A DNA stretch of 13,604 nt from JBLHKS01 sp047620505 (GTDB lineage Bacteria; Verrucomicrobiota; Verrucomicrobiia; Verrucomicrobiales; DEV007): positions 1 through 13,604 of the forward strand of contig JBLHKS010000186.1 in the NCBI GenBank assembly GCA_047620505.1, given 5' to 3'. The notes beneath the pieces are model-generated. The model made no database searches. It was not told where the DNA came from and saw only the letters and a program-made list of their open reading frames with translations. Position numbers and translations under genes: made by a program. Below are positions 1-6,992 of the stretch, piece by piece; the stretch's first letter is position 1, and the number at the start of each line of letters is the position of its first letter.

Positions 1-234
1 CTGTTGTGATTCCGACTCTTTTCGAGACTGATTCGAAGCCTGTAGATTCCGTCTTCTCAGCGTTGGGCTGCCGACCTCCTAGACCCCACTCGGCATCAAA
101 AAATCCAGAAAGTTTTCCACACCGTTGGCAGCAGTGCGAACGCGGCCTGAAAGTCACTCTTCTTCTCTGAATGGCTGCCGCTGCAGCGACGTCTTGAACG
201 GCTTGCTTCTCTTTTCCTTGGTATACAGTGGCCT
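1..234. other. Flank downstream of mmsA, no gene recognised
   Basis: This stretch follows the mmsA stop codon (235-237, minus strand) and runs to the left edge of the window. Short open frames exist on both strands, but their translations are rich in Arg/Ser/His, resemble no family I know, and overlap the mmsA C-terminus in other frames. I see no convincing terminator; the best hairpin on the minus strand has only a 5-bp stem and no T run. It is probably intergenic sequence. Confidence 0.4.
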
Positions 235-605
235 TCATGACATCCAATTTTGTGCTGCACTGGCCGTCCATTTTTGTGTAATCTTTTTCTCTTTCGTCCA
301 GAAACGGATTCCATCCTCACCGGTGATGTCTCCGATGCCAAATTTGGATTCGTTCCATCCGCCGAAAGAAAATGGTTCTCGCGGAACGGGAACGCCGATA
401 TTTATGCCGATCATTCCAGCACTTGCGCGGTCCTCGAAGTAACTGGCCGTAGCGCCGCTGGTTGTATAGATTGAAGCTGCGTTGCTGTATGGGTTGCTGT
501 TTTCAATTGCGATTGCCTCATCGAGCGTATTGGCATGTAATACTGTCAGTACCGGGCTGAAAATCTCCTCGCACGTGGACTCACTGTCGATATCAACTCC
601 GTCAA
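235..605 (-). pseudogene. mmsA: Methylmalonate-semialdehyde dehydrogenase, C-terminal fragment (split by IS)
   Basis: Reading the minus strand from 605 to the TGA at 235-237 gives the last 120 codons of a CoA-acylating aldehyde dehydrogenase, with no start codon of its own. It contains the conserved block CEEIFSPVLTV, the NPYSNAASIYT segment, the GINIGVPVPREPFSFGGWNESKFG region and the C-terminal FWTKEKKITQKW, all typical of the MMSDH/IolA family. In the intact enzyme this part closes the NAD/catalytic fold and carries the oligomerisation strand. It is severed from its N-terminal half by the insertion sequence at 606-2182. The bases at 595-605 are one copy of the 11-bp target duplication. Joined to residue 347 of the other fragment, the frame is continuous, so the break is due to the insertion alone. 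On its own this fragment is unlikely to be translated. Confidence 0.9.
595..605. repeat. Target site duplication, left copy (11 bp)
   Basis: AACTCCGTCAA lies directly outside the left terminal inverted repeat and is identical to 2183-2193. An 11-bp duplication is in the usual 9-13 bp range of the IS4 family. Confidence 0.92.
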
Positions 606-623
606 GAATGGCACGTGATTAAG
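606..623 (+). repeat. IS left terminal inverted repeat
   Basis: GAATGGCACGTGATTAAG matches the reverse complement of 2165-2182 (GAATGGCACGTGTTTAAG) at 17 of 18 positions. It contains the palindrome CACGTG and the transposase stop codon. Confidence 0.93.
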
Positions 624-2086
624 CGGCCTTCCTGTAATTTTCTTTGTGGGGGATTTCTTGATATTCATGGCGTGGTGCGGTCAGAAGGGGTTGGGGTTTT
701 GACCTTCGTTTGACGGCGCGGGGTTCATGGCGACCGGGGCGGACATCGATCAGTTTTGTTGCACAGAGTTCGATCAGTTTTTGGCGCAGCTCCGCTCTCT
801 TTGACTCCGATTTAACATCGCGGAACAGTGGATGTGAAGATACTACGAGATCGAGAGTTCCCTTAAAGCTCATTTCGTGAATTGGTTTATCGACCTCCGC
901 CGCTGCGCGCTGCATCTGAGTACGTAGTAGATTATAAGCAATCATCACCATCATCAGGCTCTTCTGGGCCATTTCGGGGCTCTTTACTGCTAGGAACTCC
1001 ATTTCCATGATCGTTTTGATGTCTCTGAACTTGAGCTCGATCTGCCAGCGAACCGCGTATAGATCAATGGTTTCGGCTCCGTCATACTTCTGGGTATCGA
1101 GTAGAGTGGTAGCTACTATCAGAGTGCTTTTCTTCCCGGATCTGTCTTTGTATTGCTTCTTGATATATCGCACCGTGAGCTGCGCGGGAAGTGCTGCCCA
1201 TTGTTCGCAGCTCAGATCGCTTGTTTTTGGTTGCACGCGGGGCTTTTCCCAGACAACAAGACGTTCTGTAGGACTGATTTTCTTTCCGCGTCTCCAGTTC
1301 AGTATGCGATGGCGAGCCTGATGCAGGCGCATCAGGCACTCTCCCCCCCTGGTTCTGGATCCGAGCAAACAGCTCAAAAGAGCAGAAGGCGCGGTCGGCA
1401 AGGATCAAATTTCCTTTCTCGACATATCGCAACAAGCGTTGCGCAGCTCTGGCGTCATGCAGTTTCCAAGTTCCTCTGGTAAATCCCTCCCAACCTCCAT
1501 GGCTCAGGTTCAGCATCCCCACTATTCCCATCACCGGAAATCCACAGCCGGGTTTCTGCATCGAAGGTTGGGGGTATTCTTCCTGGTTTTCGAATGTGTC
1601 CATCAGTTGAACTGAAGTGCCGTCGATAGCCTTCAGGACCAGGCCGTTCCAGAGATCTTCAGTTCGTATCCCTTGGCGCAGGAACTGATCAACACGTGCT
1701 AACACACTTACAAGAAAATCGATGGAAAGGCGCATCCGAGCCTGACAATACGAGCTGGTGTCGCCTCTCGGCGCCGGCACCCCAGCTCCGGAACTCCACG
1801 CCTCAATCAGCGCCAGTCCTCGGGAGCACGAAGCGGTGTGTTCCAGGATCTGCCCGATCCATGCCCAGAAGACGGGAAGGTGGCCAAAATGACGATTGCG
1901 CCTGGTCGGATCTAACGCTGCAAGAAACTCGGGAGCCAGAACATTTTCGAAGAGCCTGGCGTAACCGGAGAGCGACTCACACAGAGCAGATTGCCGAAAA
2001 CGACGAATCATTTCTTGCGCGTTACGCTTTGCTTTGCCAAAGAGGTAAGTGGAAAACCCTGCCAGAAACGGTGCTTTTGTATTCAC
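619..2086 (-). pseudogene. IS4-family transposase, frameshifted
   Basis: This is a DDE transposase of the RNase H fold that would cut and join the IS ends. Frame one runs from a GTG at 2086 (or an ATG at 2009-2011) and carries the first Asp in KAIDGTS (about residue 155) and the second in LILADRAF (about 231). The frame is then lost at a run of seven C on the plus strand (1343-1349, G7 on the coding strand). The rest continues one frame over to the TAA at 619-621 and holds the signature LYAVRWQIELKFRDIK, with Y, R, E and K at the IS4 spacing and the catalytic Glu near residue 350. Taking one G from the run fuses both halves into about 488 codons (463 from the ATG), a normal IS4-family length. 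The element is probably dead, unless slippage at the homopolymer or a sequencing error explains the shift. Confidence 0.9.
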
Positions 2087-2164
2087 ACACCAAAGTTAGC
2101 CGTGGCGGGGTTTTTCACCAGGAAAAACTAACATTATTACTGGGATTTATCACCGAAGGACGCC

Positions 2165-2182
2165 CTTAAACACGTGCCATTC
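2165..2182 (-). repeat. IS right terminal inverted repeat
   Basis: Read on the minus strand this is GAATGGCACGTGTTTAAG, differing from the left repeat at one base. The 11-bp target duplication follows immediately at 2183. Confidence 0.93.
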
Positions 2183-2193
2183 AACTCCGTCAA
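2183..2193. repeat. Target site duplication, right copy (11 bp)
   Basis: AACTCCGTCAA immediately follows the right inverted repeat and is identical to 595-605. Deleting 595-2182 leaves one copy and rebuilds the frame ...IIDGVDIDSES.... Confidence 0.92.
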
Positions 2194-3257
2194 TGATCGT
2201 GGAACCGACATAATAGCCATTCTCCCTGCCTTCGACGACAGCACCGCGGCCATCGACAGGAATTCGTGCACCGGCCTCCTCGGCGCGATTTATGTAGCCC
2301 TCGATTCGCTCTTTGGCGGCAGCGCTGATCACCGATCCCAAATTCTCGCCAGGAACGACTTTTCGCATTTCCCGTTCTATGGCTGCCATCACGGCTGAGC
2401 AGTTGCCTACCATGATTAGAACACTCGCCGCCATGCAGCGCTGCCCAGCACAACCGGTTGCCGAAGATACTATGTTCTTTGCGGTGACTTCCGGATCGGC
2501 ATCAGGAACTACGACCAGATGATTCTTGGCACCGCCTAGACAGAGCATGCGCTTGCCAGCATCGATGCCGCGTCTATAAACTAGTTTGGCGACAGCAGTT
2601 GAACCGACGAAGGCGGCTGCCTTGATAGCACTATGATCGAGCAGCGCCTCAACCGTTTCCCGATCGCCCTTTACTACCTGAAAGACATTCTCCGGAAGGC
2701 CGGCTTCAAGCAGGAGTTCGCCCATCCGAATCGACGCCAGCGGTACCTGCTCCGATGGCTTAAGCAAAAACGTATTTCCAGTGGCGATCGCTAGAGGAAA
2801 CATCCAAAGCGGCACCATGACGGGAAAGTTGAACGGCGTGATCCCCGCCACTACGCCGAGCGGATACGAGCGGCTGTAGCAGTCAACACCGCGGCTGACT
2901 TCGAGCTTTCTCCCTTGGCCGATTGCAGGAAGCGCAGTGGCGTATTCGACCACTTCCAGCCCCTTGCGAATGCCAGCTTCGGATTCACCGACGGTCTTCC
3001 CATTTTCGCGGGTTACCAACTCGGAAAGCTCCTGTATATTGTCTTCGACGAGCTGCCTAAATCGGAAAAGCGGCTGCACCCGATCCTTCACCGGAGTCTG
3101 GCTCCAGCCTTCGAAAGCAAGGCGGGAACGCGTCACCGCAGCGTCGCCCGCAGCGGCATCGGCGACCTCGATTTCGCCGATGAGAGCCCCGTCGAGTGGG
3201 GAAATGACATCAATGGTTCTCATGAATATATGGCGGGATCGGCCAAGCGTGTTCGAG

Positions 3258-3272
3258 GCCAGAACGTCTGGC
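3258..3272. promoter_or_regulatory. Palindrome in mmsA leader, candidate operator
   Basis: GCCAGA-ACG-TCTGGC is a perfect 6-bp inverted repeat with a 3-bp centre. It lies between the candidate mmsA -10 box (3285-3290) and the mmsA start (3223), where a repressor would block transcription. No regulator gene is adjacent, so the bound protein is unknown. Confidence 0.35.
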
Positions 3273-3284
3273 TCCTCGTGGTTC

Positions 3285-3313
3285 GTTATACAACGCCAGG
3301 CAGCACCGAGCAA
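3285..3313 (-). promoter_or_regulatory. Candidate mmsA promoter
   Basis: On the minus strand TATAAC (3285-3290) matches the -10 consensus at 5 of 6 positions. TTGCTC (3308-3313) is a weak -35, 17 bp upstream. The transcript would start near 3278, about 55 bases before the mmsA ATG. Confidence 0.35.
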
Positions 3314-3322
3314 GCGTGCTCG
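3307..3322. promoter_or_regulatory. Inverted repeat between the divergent promoters
   Basis: CGAGCA-AGCG-TGCTCG is a perfect 6-bp inverted repeat with a 4-bp centre. It overlaps the candidate mmsA -35 box and ends just upstream of the candidate sucC -35 box (3330-3335), so one bound protein could affect both directions. This is a positional inference only. Confidence 0.35.
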
Positions 3323-3329
3323 CATTCGC

Positions 3330-3357
3330 TTGACTCCCCCGCGCGCCCTTCTATGGT
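3330..3357 (+). promoter_or_regulatory. Candidate sucCD promoter
   Basis: TTGACT (3330-3335, 5/6 to the -35 consensus) and TATGGT (3352-3357, 4/6 to the -10 consensus) are separated by 16 bp. Transcription would begin near 3364, leaving a short leader of about 20 bases before the sucC ATG. Confidence 0.4.
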
Positions 3358-3382
3358 GCCGCGCTTTTCTGCACCCTAACCA

Positions 3383-4567
3383 ATGAACATTCACGAATAT
3401 CAGGCCAAAGAGCTGTTCGACAAATTCGGCGTCGCTAACCCAAAGGGAAAGGTCGCCACTTCCGCCGCTGAGGCGCGAGCAGCTGCTGACGAACTCGGCG
3501 GAAGCGGGATCGTCGTCAAAGCTCAGGTTCACGCAGGTGGTCGCGGCAAGGGGACGTTCAAAAACGGGTTTCAGGGAGGCGTTCATCTCTGCGGAACGGC
3601 GGCAGACGCCGAGGAGAAGGCCGGCAAGATGATCGGCGAGACGCTGGTGACGCATCAGACCGGCGAAGAGGGAAAACTGGTTCGCAAAGTGCTCGTGGCG
3701 CAGTCGGTCGACATCGCGGACGAGCTTTATTTTTCGATTCTGATGGATCGCGCGACGGAGCGGCCGGTGATCATCGCCAGCCGCGAAGGCGGGGTGAATA
3801 TTGAGGAAGTTGCGGAGAAAACGCCCGAGAAGATCCTGACCGAACCGGTTCACCCGACTCTCGGACTTCAGCCCTATCAAACCCGCAAACTTTCCGCTTT
3901 TCTTGGCCTCAAGGGCGATCAGGCGAAGGCGGCAGCGAAGCTTTACAAGGCTCTCTACACGCTTTTCCTCGCGAGCGACTGCTCGTTGGTCGAAGTCAAT
4001 CCGCTGGTCGTGACGCCCGATGGCGAAGTGCTCGCGCTCGACGCAAAATTCAATTTTGACGACAACGCGCTCTACCGCCATCCGGACATTGAGGCGATGC
4101 GCGATCCCGAAGAGGAAGACCCGCGCGAGGTAGCAGCTGCTGAATTCGATCTGAACTACATCGGGCTCGATGGCGAGATCGCTTGCCTCGTGAACGGTGC
4201 CGGACTCGCGATGGCGACGATGGATATCATCAAGCACTACGGCGGCGAGCCGGCGAACTTCCTCGACGTCGGTGGTGGCGCGACGAAAGAGCAGGTCAAG
4301 AATGCGTTCAAGATCATCACGGGTGATCCAAAGGTGAAGGCGATTCTCGTGAATATTTTTGGCGGAATTATGGATTGCGACGTGATCGCACAGGGGATCG
4401 TTGGCGCGGTCCAGGAAGTCGGTCTCGAGCTGCCATTGGTGGTTCGGTTAGAGGGCAACAACGTCGCCGCTGGCAAGAAAACGCTCGAAGATTCTGGCGT
4501 GAAATTGACGACCGGCGCAGATCTGGCCGACGCGGCGCAGAAAGTCGTCAAATCGATCGCAGCCTGA
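3383..4567 (+). CDS. sucC: Succinyl-CoA synthetase (ADP-forming) beta subunit
   Basis: This TCA-cycle subunit works with SucD to convert succinyl-CoA, phosphate and ADP or GDP into succinate, CoA and ATP or GTP in the cytoplasm. The protein has 394 residues (E. coli SucC has 388). It starts with the family hallmark MNIHEYQAKELF and has the ATP-grasp segment VKAQVHAGGRGKG (45-57), the metal-binding EVNPLVV and ALDAKFNFDDNALYRH motifs, and the C-terminal CoA-ligase domain with LVNGAGLAMATMD, FLDVGGGA and NIFGGIMDCDVIA. The ATG at 3383 matches the family N-terminus exactly. No Shine-Dalgarno is seen; the bases before the ATG read CCCTAACCA. sucD follows after 24 bp in the same direction, as in most bacteria. 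Two copies of the AGCAGCTGCT palindrome lie within the gene (3478 and 4132), both read as Ala-Ala-Ala. Confidence 0.97.
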   Translation: MNIHEYQAKELFDKFGVANPKGKVATSAAEARAAADELGGSGIVVKAQVHAGGRGKGTFKNGFQGGVHLCGTAADAEEKAGKMIGETLVTHQTGEEGKLVRKVLVAQSVDIADELYFSILMDRATERPVIIASREGGVNIEEVAEKTPEKILTEPVHPTLGLQPYQTRKLSAFLGLKGDQAKAAAKLYKALYTLFLASDCSLVEVNPLVVTPDGEVLALDAKFNFDDNALYRHPDIEAMRDPEEEDPREVAAAEFDLNYIGLDGEIACLVNGAGLAMATMDIIKHYGGEPANFLDVGGGATKEQVKNAFKIITGDPKVKAILVNIFGGIMDCDVIAQGIVGAVQEVGLELPLVVRLEGNNVAAGKKTLEDSGVKLTTGADLADAAQKVVKSIAA

Positions 4568-4591
4568 CAAACATACCAATTTTATAGAACA

Positions 4592-5491
4592 ATGGCTATT
4601 CTAGTTGATGAAAATACGAAGATCCTCGTTCAAGGGATCACGGGTGGTTTTGGCGGCCGGCACGCGAAACTGAGCTTGGATTACGGAACGCAGGTCGTTG
4701 CGGGCGTGACTCCAGGCAAAGGCGGGCAGAAGTTCGAGGACCAGGTTCCGATCTTCGACACGGTCGGCCAGGCAGTTTCCGAAACTGGCGCGACTGCGTC
4801 CGCAATTTTCGTCCCGCCGCCGTTCGCGGCTGACGCGATTCTGGAAGCGGTGGACGCTGGAGTCGATCTCGTGGTCTGCATCACGGAAGGCATTCCGGTG
4901 ATGGACATGATGCGGGTTCGCGAGGGAATGAAAGAGAGCAACGCGCGCCTGATCGGGCCGAATTGCCCTGGAGTGGTAACGCCTGGTCATGGCGAAAATT
5001 CGCATGGCGGTTGCCGGATCGGAATCGCACCTGGCTACATTCACAAGCGCGGCAGCATCGGCGTCGTTTCTCGTTCGGGAACGCTGACTTACGAAGCGGT
5101 CTGGCAGTTGAGCGAGCTCGGCTACGGCCAGTCGACCTGCGTCGGAATCGGCGGCGATCCAATCAACGGAACTTCGCATCTGGACGTGTTGAAAATGTTC
5201 AACGATGACGATGAGACCGAAGGAATTGTGATGATTGGCGAGATCGGTGGCGATCGCGAAGAGGAAGCGGCCGCTTGGGCGAAGGAGAATTGCAAGAAGC
5301 CGATCGCGGCGTTCATCGCGGGCGCGACGGCTCCTCCTGGGCGTCGGATGGGTCACGCTGGCGCGATTATTTCGGGCGGCAAGGGCACAGCAGCTGCTAA
5401 AAAGGAAGCGCTGGCCGATGCCGGGATTTACGTCGCCGAAACGCCTGCCGAGATGGGCTCGAAAATGGCCGAGGCGATGAAAGCCGCCTGA
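4592..5491 (+). CDS. sucD: Succinyl-CoA synthetase alpha subunit
   Basis: SucD binds CoA and carries the phosphohistidine that passes phosphate between succinyl-phosphate and the nucleotide held by SucC. The 299-residue protein shows the N-terminal CoA-binding Rossmann domain (TKILVQGITGGFGGRHA), the IGPNCPGVVTPG loop (121-132), SIGVVSRSGTLTYEA, GIGGDPINGT, and the active-site histidine near residue 255 in GRRMGHAGAIISGGKGTA. It is about ten residues longer than E. coli SucD. Most of the excess is an insert of about seven residues, HGENSHGG, replacing a single Glu just after the TPG loop. It shares an operon with sucC (24-bp gap) and has no Shine-Dalgarno before its ATG. It ends 7 bp from the stop of the convergent trkH, with no visible terminator between. 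Confidence 0.97.
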   Translation: MAILVDENTKILVQGITGGFGGRHAKLSLDYGTQVVAGVTPGKGGQKFEDQVPIFDTVGQAVSETGATASAIFVPPPFAADAILEAVDAGVDLVVCITEGIPVMDMMRVREGMKESNARLIGPNCPGVVTPGHGENSHGGCRIGIAPGYIHKRGSIGVVSRSGTLTYEAVWQLSELGYGQSTCVGIGGDPINGTSHLDVLKMFNDDDETEGIVMIGEIGGDREEEAAAWAKENCKKPIAAFIAGATAPPGRRMGHAGAIISGGKGTAAAKKEALADAGIYVAETPAEMGSKMAEAMKAA

Positions 5492-5498
5492 TCCAGAA

Positions 5499-6992
5499 TC
5501 AGTATCTTCGCCAGAGCGAGCGCGAGAAAAGCGCGACGACGACAAAAATTTCGAGCCTGCCCAGCAACATCAGCAGGCTGAGATAAAGAAGCGTGCTCTG
5601 GTGAAAGTGCGCGAAGTTGTCGGTCGGCCCCACGGCACCGAAGCCTGGTCCCATGTTGAAGAACGTGGCGAACACCGCGCCGAAAGATGTATTCAGGTCC
5701 TCGATGCTCGGTTCAAACATGCTGATGATCTGAGTTGAAACGATCACAATCACGGCGACGAAAACGAGGTAACTCAGGATCTGTCTTTGGGCCTCGGAAT
5801 CGACCGATCGACCATCGATTTTGATTCCCATGACCTGATTCGGTCGGAAAGTTCGCCGAACGTCCTGAACGAGAATTTTCAACATGACGACTAGCCGGAT
5901 AATTTTGATTCCTCCTGCTGTCGAGCCACTGCAGCCGCCGATCGCCATGAGCAGGATCAATGTGCAGCGCGCGAAAAGCGGCCACTGGTCGTAGTCGCCC
6001 GCGCCGAAGCCAGTTGATGAGCTGAGGGAGACGACTGGAAATATCGCCTCGCGCAACGCCGCCCAACCCTCCGAAGTGTGGTTCAGCCAGAGATCGATCG
6101 TGATCGTGATCCAGGCGAGAAAGATCACGATCAGTAGGCCAAGCGCTTCGGTCCGGCCCCGTCGGCGGTGAAACTGGCCCGTGACGAGATTCACGACAAA
6201 AATCATGCTCAAGCTGCTGACGAGCATAAAAATACAAAGAAACAGTTCGATCGTGAAGCTGTTGAAGTGCCCGAGGCTCGCGTCATGCGGAGCGAAGCCT
6301 CCGGTCGAAACGGTCGTCAAACTGTACAGTAGAGCCTCAAAGACAGACATCTCCACTCCTGCCCAAGCAGCCGTGAACCAGAGTCCTAACCAACACAGAA
6401 TCGTGAGCCCGCCGTAGACCGCCCAGAGCCGCAAAGTGAGGTCCTTTATCCGCGCTGTTGGCGAGTCCGTGAGGTCCATCGATGTCTCAGCTCCTAGAAG
6501 AGACTTTCGGTTGACGCCAAGTGCCGAAAGCAGAGCCACGATAAGGGCGAGGATGCCAAGTCCGCCGATCCACTGCGTCAAACTTCGCCAGAGCAGGATG
6601 CTGTCCGGCAGGGATTCGAGATCTGTGAGGACGGTCGAGCCGGTCGTGGTGAATCCTGACATCGATTCAAAAAACGCTTGGATCAAGGTCAATCGGCCGT
6701 GGTATAAGACGAAGGGTAGGCTGCCGAACAACGCGGCGAGAATCCATCCGAGAACGACTGCGGCGATGGCTTCTTTGCGCAGCAGCTGCTCAGCGTTTCC
6801 CTGCCTACCCATAAACAATAGCCCGCCTCCGGCAACGGCGGTGAGGAGACAAGACAGCCCCATCGGGCACATCGCGTGATCATCGCGGCCCTGCATTGCC
6901 TCGACGAATGCGACGAGAAAACAGAGGGCCATTGCGGCTGCAGTGACAGTGAGAATGGCGCCGAGGAGGCGGTAGAGAATAGCTGGGTGCAT
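5499..6992 (-). CDS. trkH: TrkH/KtrB-family potassium uptake channel subunit
   Basis: This inner-membrane potassium translocator is made of four pore-loop repeats. The 497-residue protein has many hydrophobic spans and four recognisable filter loops, each with the conserved glycine: GFTTTGST (113-120), TVSTGGFA (227-234), SSSTGFGAGD (324-333) and MGPGFGAVGP (447-456). Other TrkH hallmarks are TQWIGGLGIL (139-148), GGCSGSTAGGIK (352-363) and the C-terminal GRLEIFVVVALF (478-489). Length fits TrkH (about 480). The start is the ATG at 6992 (MHPAILYRLL), next to the first membrane span. The cytoplasmic gating partner (TrkA/KtrA, RCK domain) that such channels normally need is not in this window. 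The gene converges on sucD with a 7-bp gap. One AGCAGCTGCT copy (6781) is read as part of EQLLRKE. Confidence 0.95.
   Translation of the reverse strand: MHPAILYRLLGAILTVTAAAMALCFLVAFVEAMQGRDDHAMCPMGLSCLLTAVAGGGLLFMGRQGNAEQLLRKEAIAAVVLGWILAALFGSLPFVLYHGRLTLIQAFFESMSGFTTTGSTVLTDLESLPDSILLWRSLTQWIGGLGILALIVALLSALGVNRKSLLGAETSMDLTDSPTARIKDLTLRLWAVYGGLTILCWLGLWFTAAWAGVEMSVFEALLYSLTTVSTGGFAPHDASLGHFNSFTIELFLCIFMLVSSLSMIFVVNLVTGQFHRRRGRTEALGLLIVIFLAWITITIDLWLNHTSEGWAALREAIFPVVSLSSSTGFGAGDYDQWPLFARCTLILLMAIGGCSGSTAGGIKIIRLVVMLKILVQDVRRTFRPNQVMGIKIDGRSVDSEAQRQILSYLVFVAVIVIVSTQIISMFEPSIEDLNTSFGAVFATFFNMGPGFGAVGPTDNFAHFHQSTLLYLSLLMLLGRLEIFVVVALFSRSLWRRY

Larger units (their letters stand above)
606..2182 (-). 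mobile_element. Complete IS4-family insertion sequence, 1577 bp, inside mmsA
   Basis: The element is bounded by 18-bp imperfect inverted repeats (606-623 and 2165-2182, 17/18 identical) and a perfect 11-bp direct repeat (595-605 and 2183-2193). It carries one transposase gene on the minus strand with the DDE triad and the Y-(2)-R-(3)-E-(6)-K signature of the IS4 family. The transposase stop codon TAA (619-621) lies within the left inverted repeat, so the element has almost no spare sequence at that end. At the other end, 2087-2182 is a roughly 95-bp leader that should hold the transposase promoter. The perfect duplication suggests a fairly recent, simple insertion. The transposase is frameshifted, so this copy probably cannot move unless helped by another copy. 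Confidence 0.95.
2150..3223 (-). pseudogene. mmsA: Methylmalonate-semialdehyde dehydrogenase (CoA-acylating), N-terminal fragment
   Basis: The intact enzyme converts methylmalonate semialdehyde (or malonate semialdehyde) plus CoA and NAD+ to propionyl-CoA (or acetyl-CoA), in valine or inositol breakdown, in the cytoplasm. From ATG at 3223 (MRTIDVISPLDG), 347 native codons lead to the insertion point. They contain ITPFNFP with the catalytic Asn near 132, the Rossmann signature FVGSTAVA (206-213), GGAKNH (230-235; MMSDH members carry Asn here instead of the usual general-base Glu), and the nucleophile Cys263 in GCAGQRCMA. After Val347 the frame enters IS sequence and stops at 2150-2152, giving a 357-residue product lacking the EEIF block and the oligomerisation strand, so it should be inactive. 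The restored protein would be 466 residues, slightly short of the usual 480-500 because the N-terminus begins late. The open frame upstream of this ATG lies antisense to sucC and was not used. Confidence 0.92.

Noticed and set aside
606..2182. Programmed ribosomal frameshifting in the transposase, as in IS3 or IS1 families
   Set aside because: IS4-family transposases are normally made from one frame. The halves here need a net +1 change, while a -1 slip on the G7 run soon meets a stop. A one-base insertion is simpler.
3224..4237. The mmsA frame stays open upstream on the minus strand to 4237, suggesting an N-terminal extension of over 300 residues
   Set aside because: This stretch is antisense to the certain sucC gene, has a composition typical of a shadow frame (rich in Arg, His, Leu), and shows no family resemblance. 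The MMSDH homology begins at MRTIDVISPLDG.
4601..5545. A 314-codon minus-strand frame opposite sucD
   Set aside because: It is antisense to a highly conserved gene, its translation is Arg/Ser/Asp/His-rich with no known motif, and such frames are expected in codon-biased GC-rich genes.
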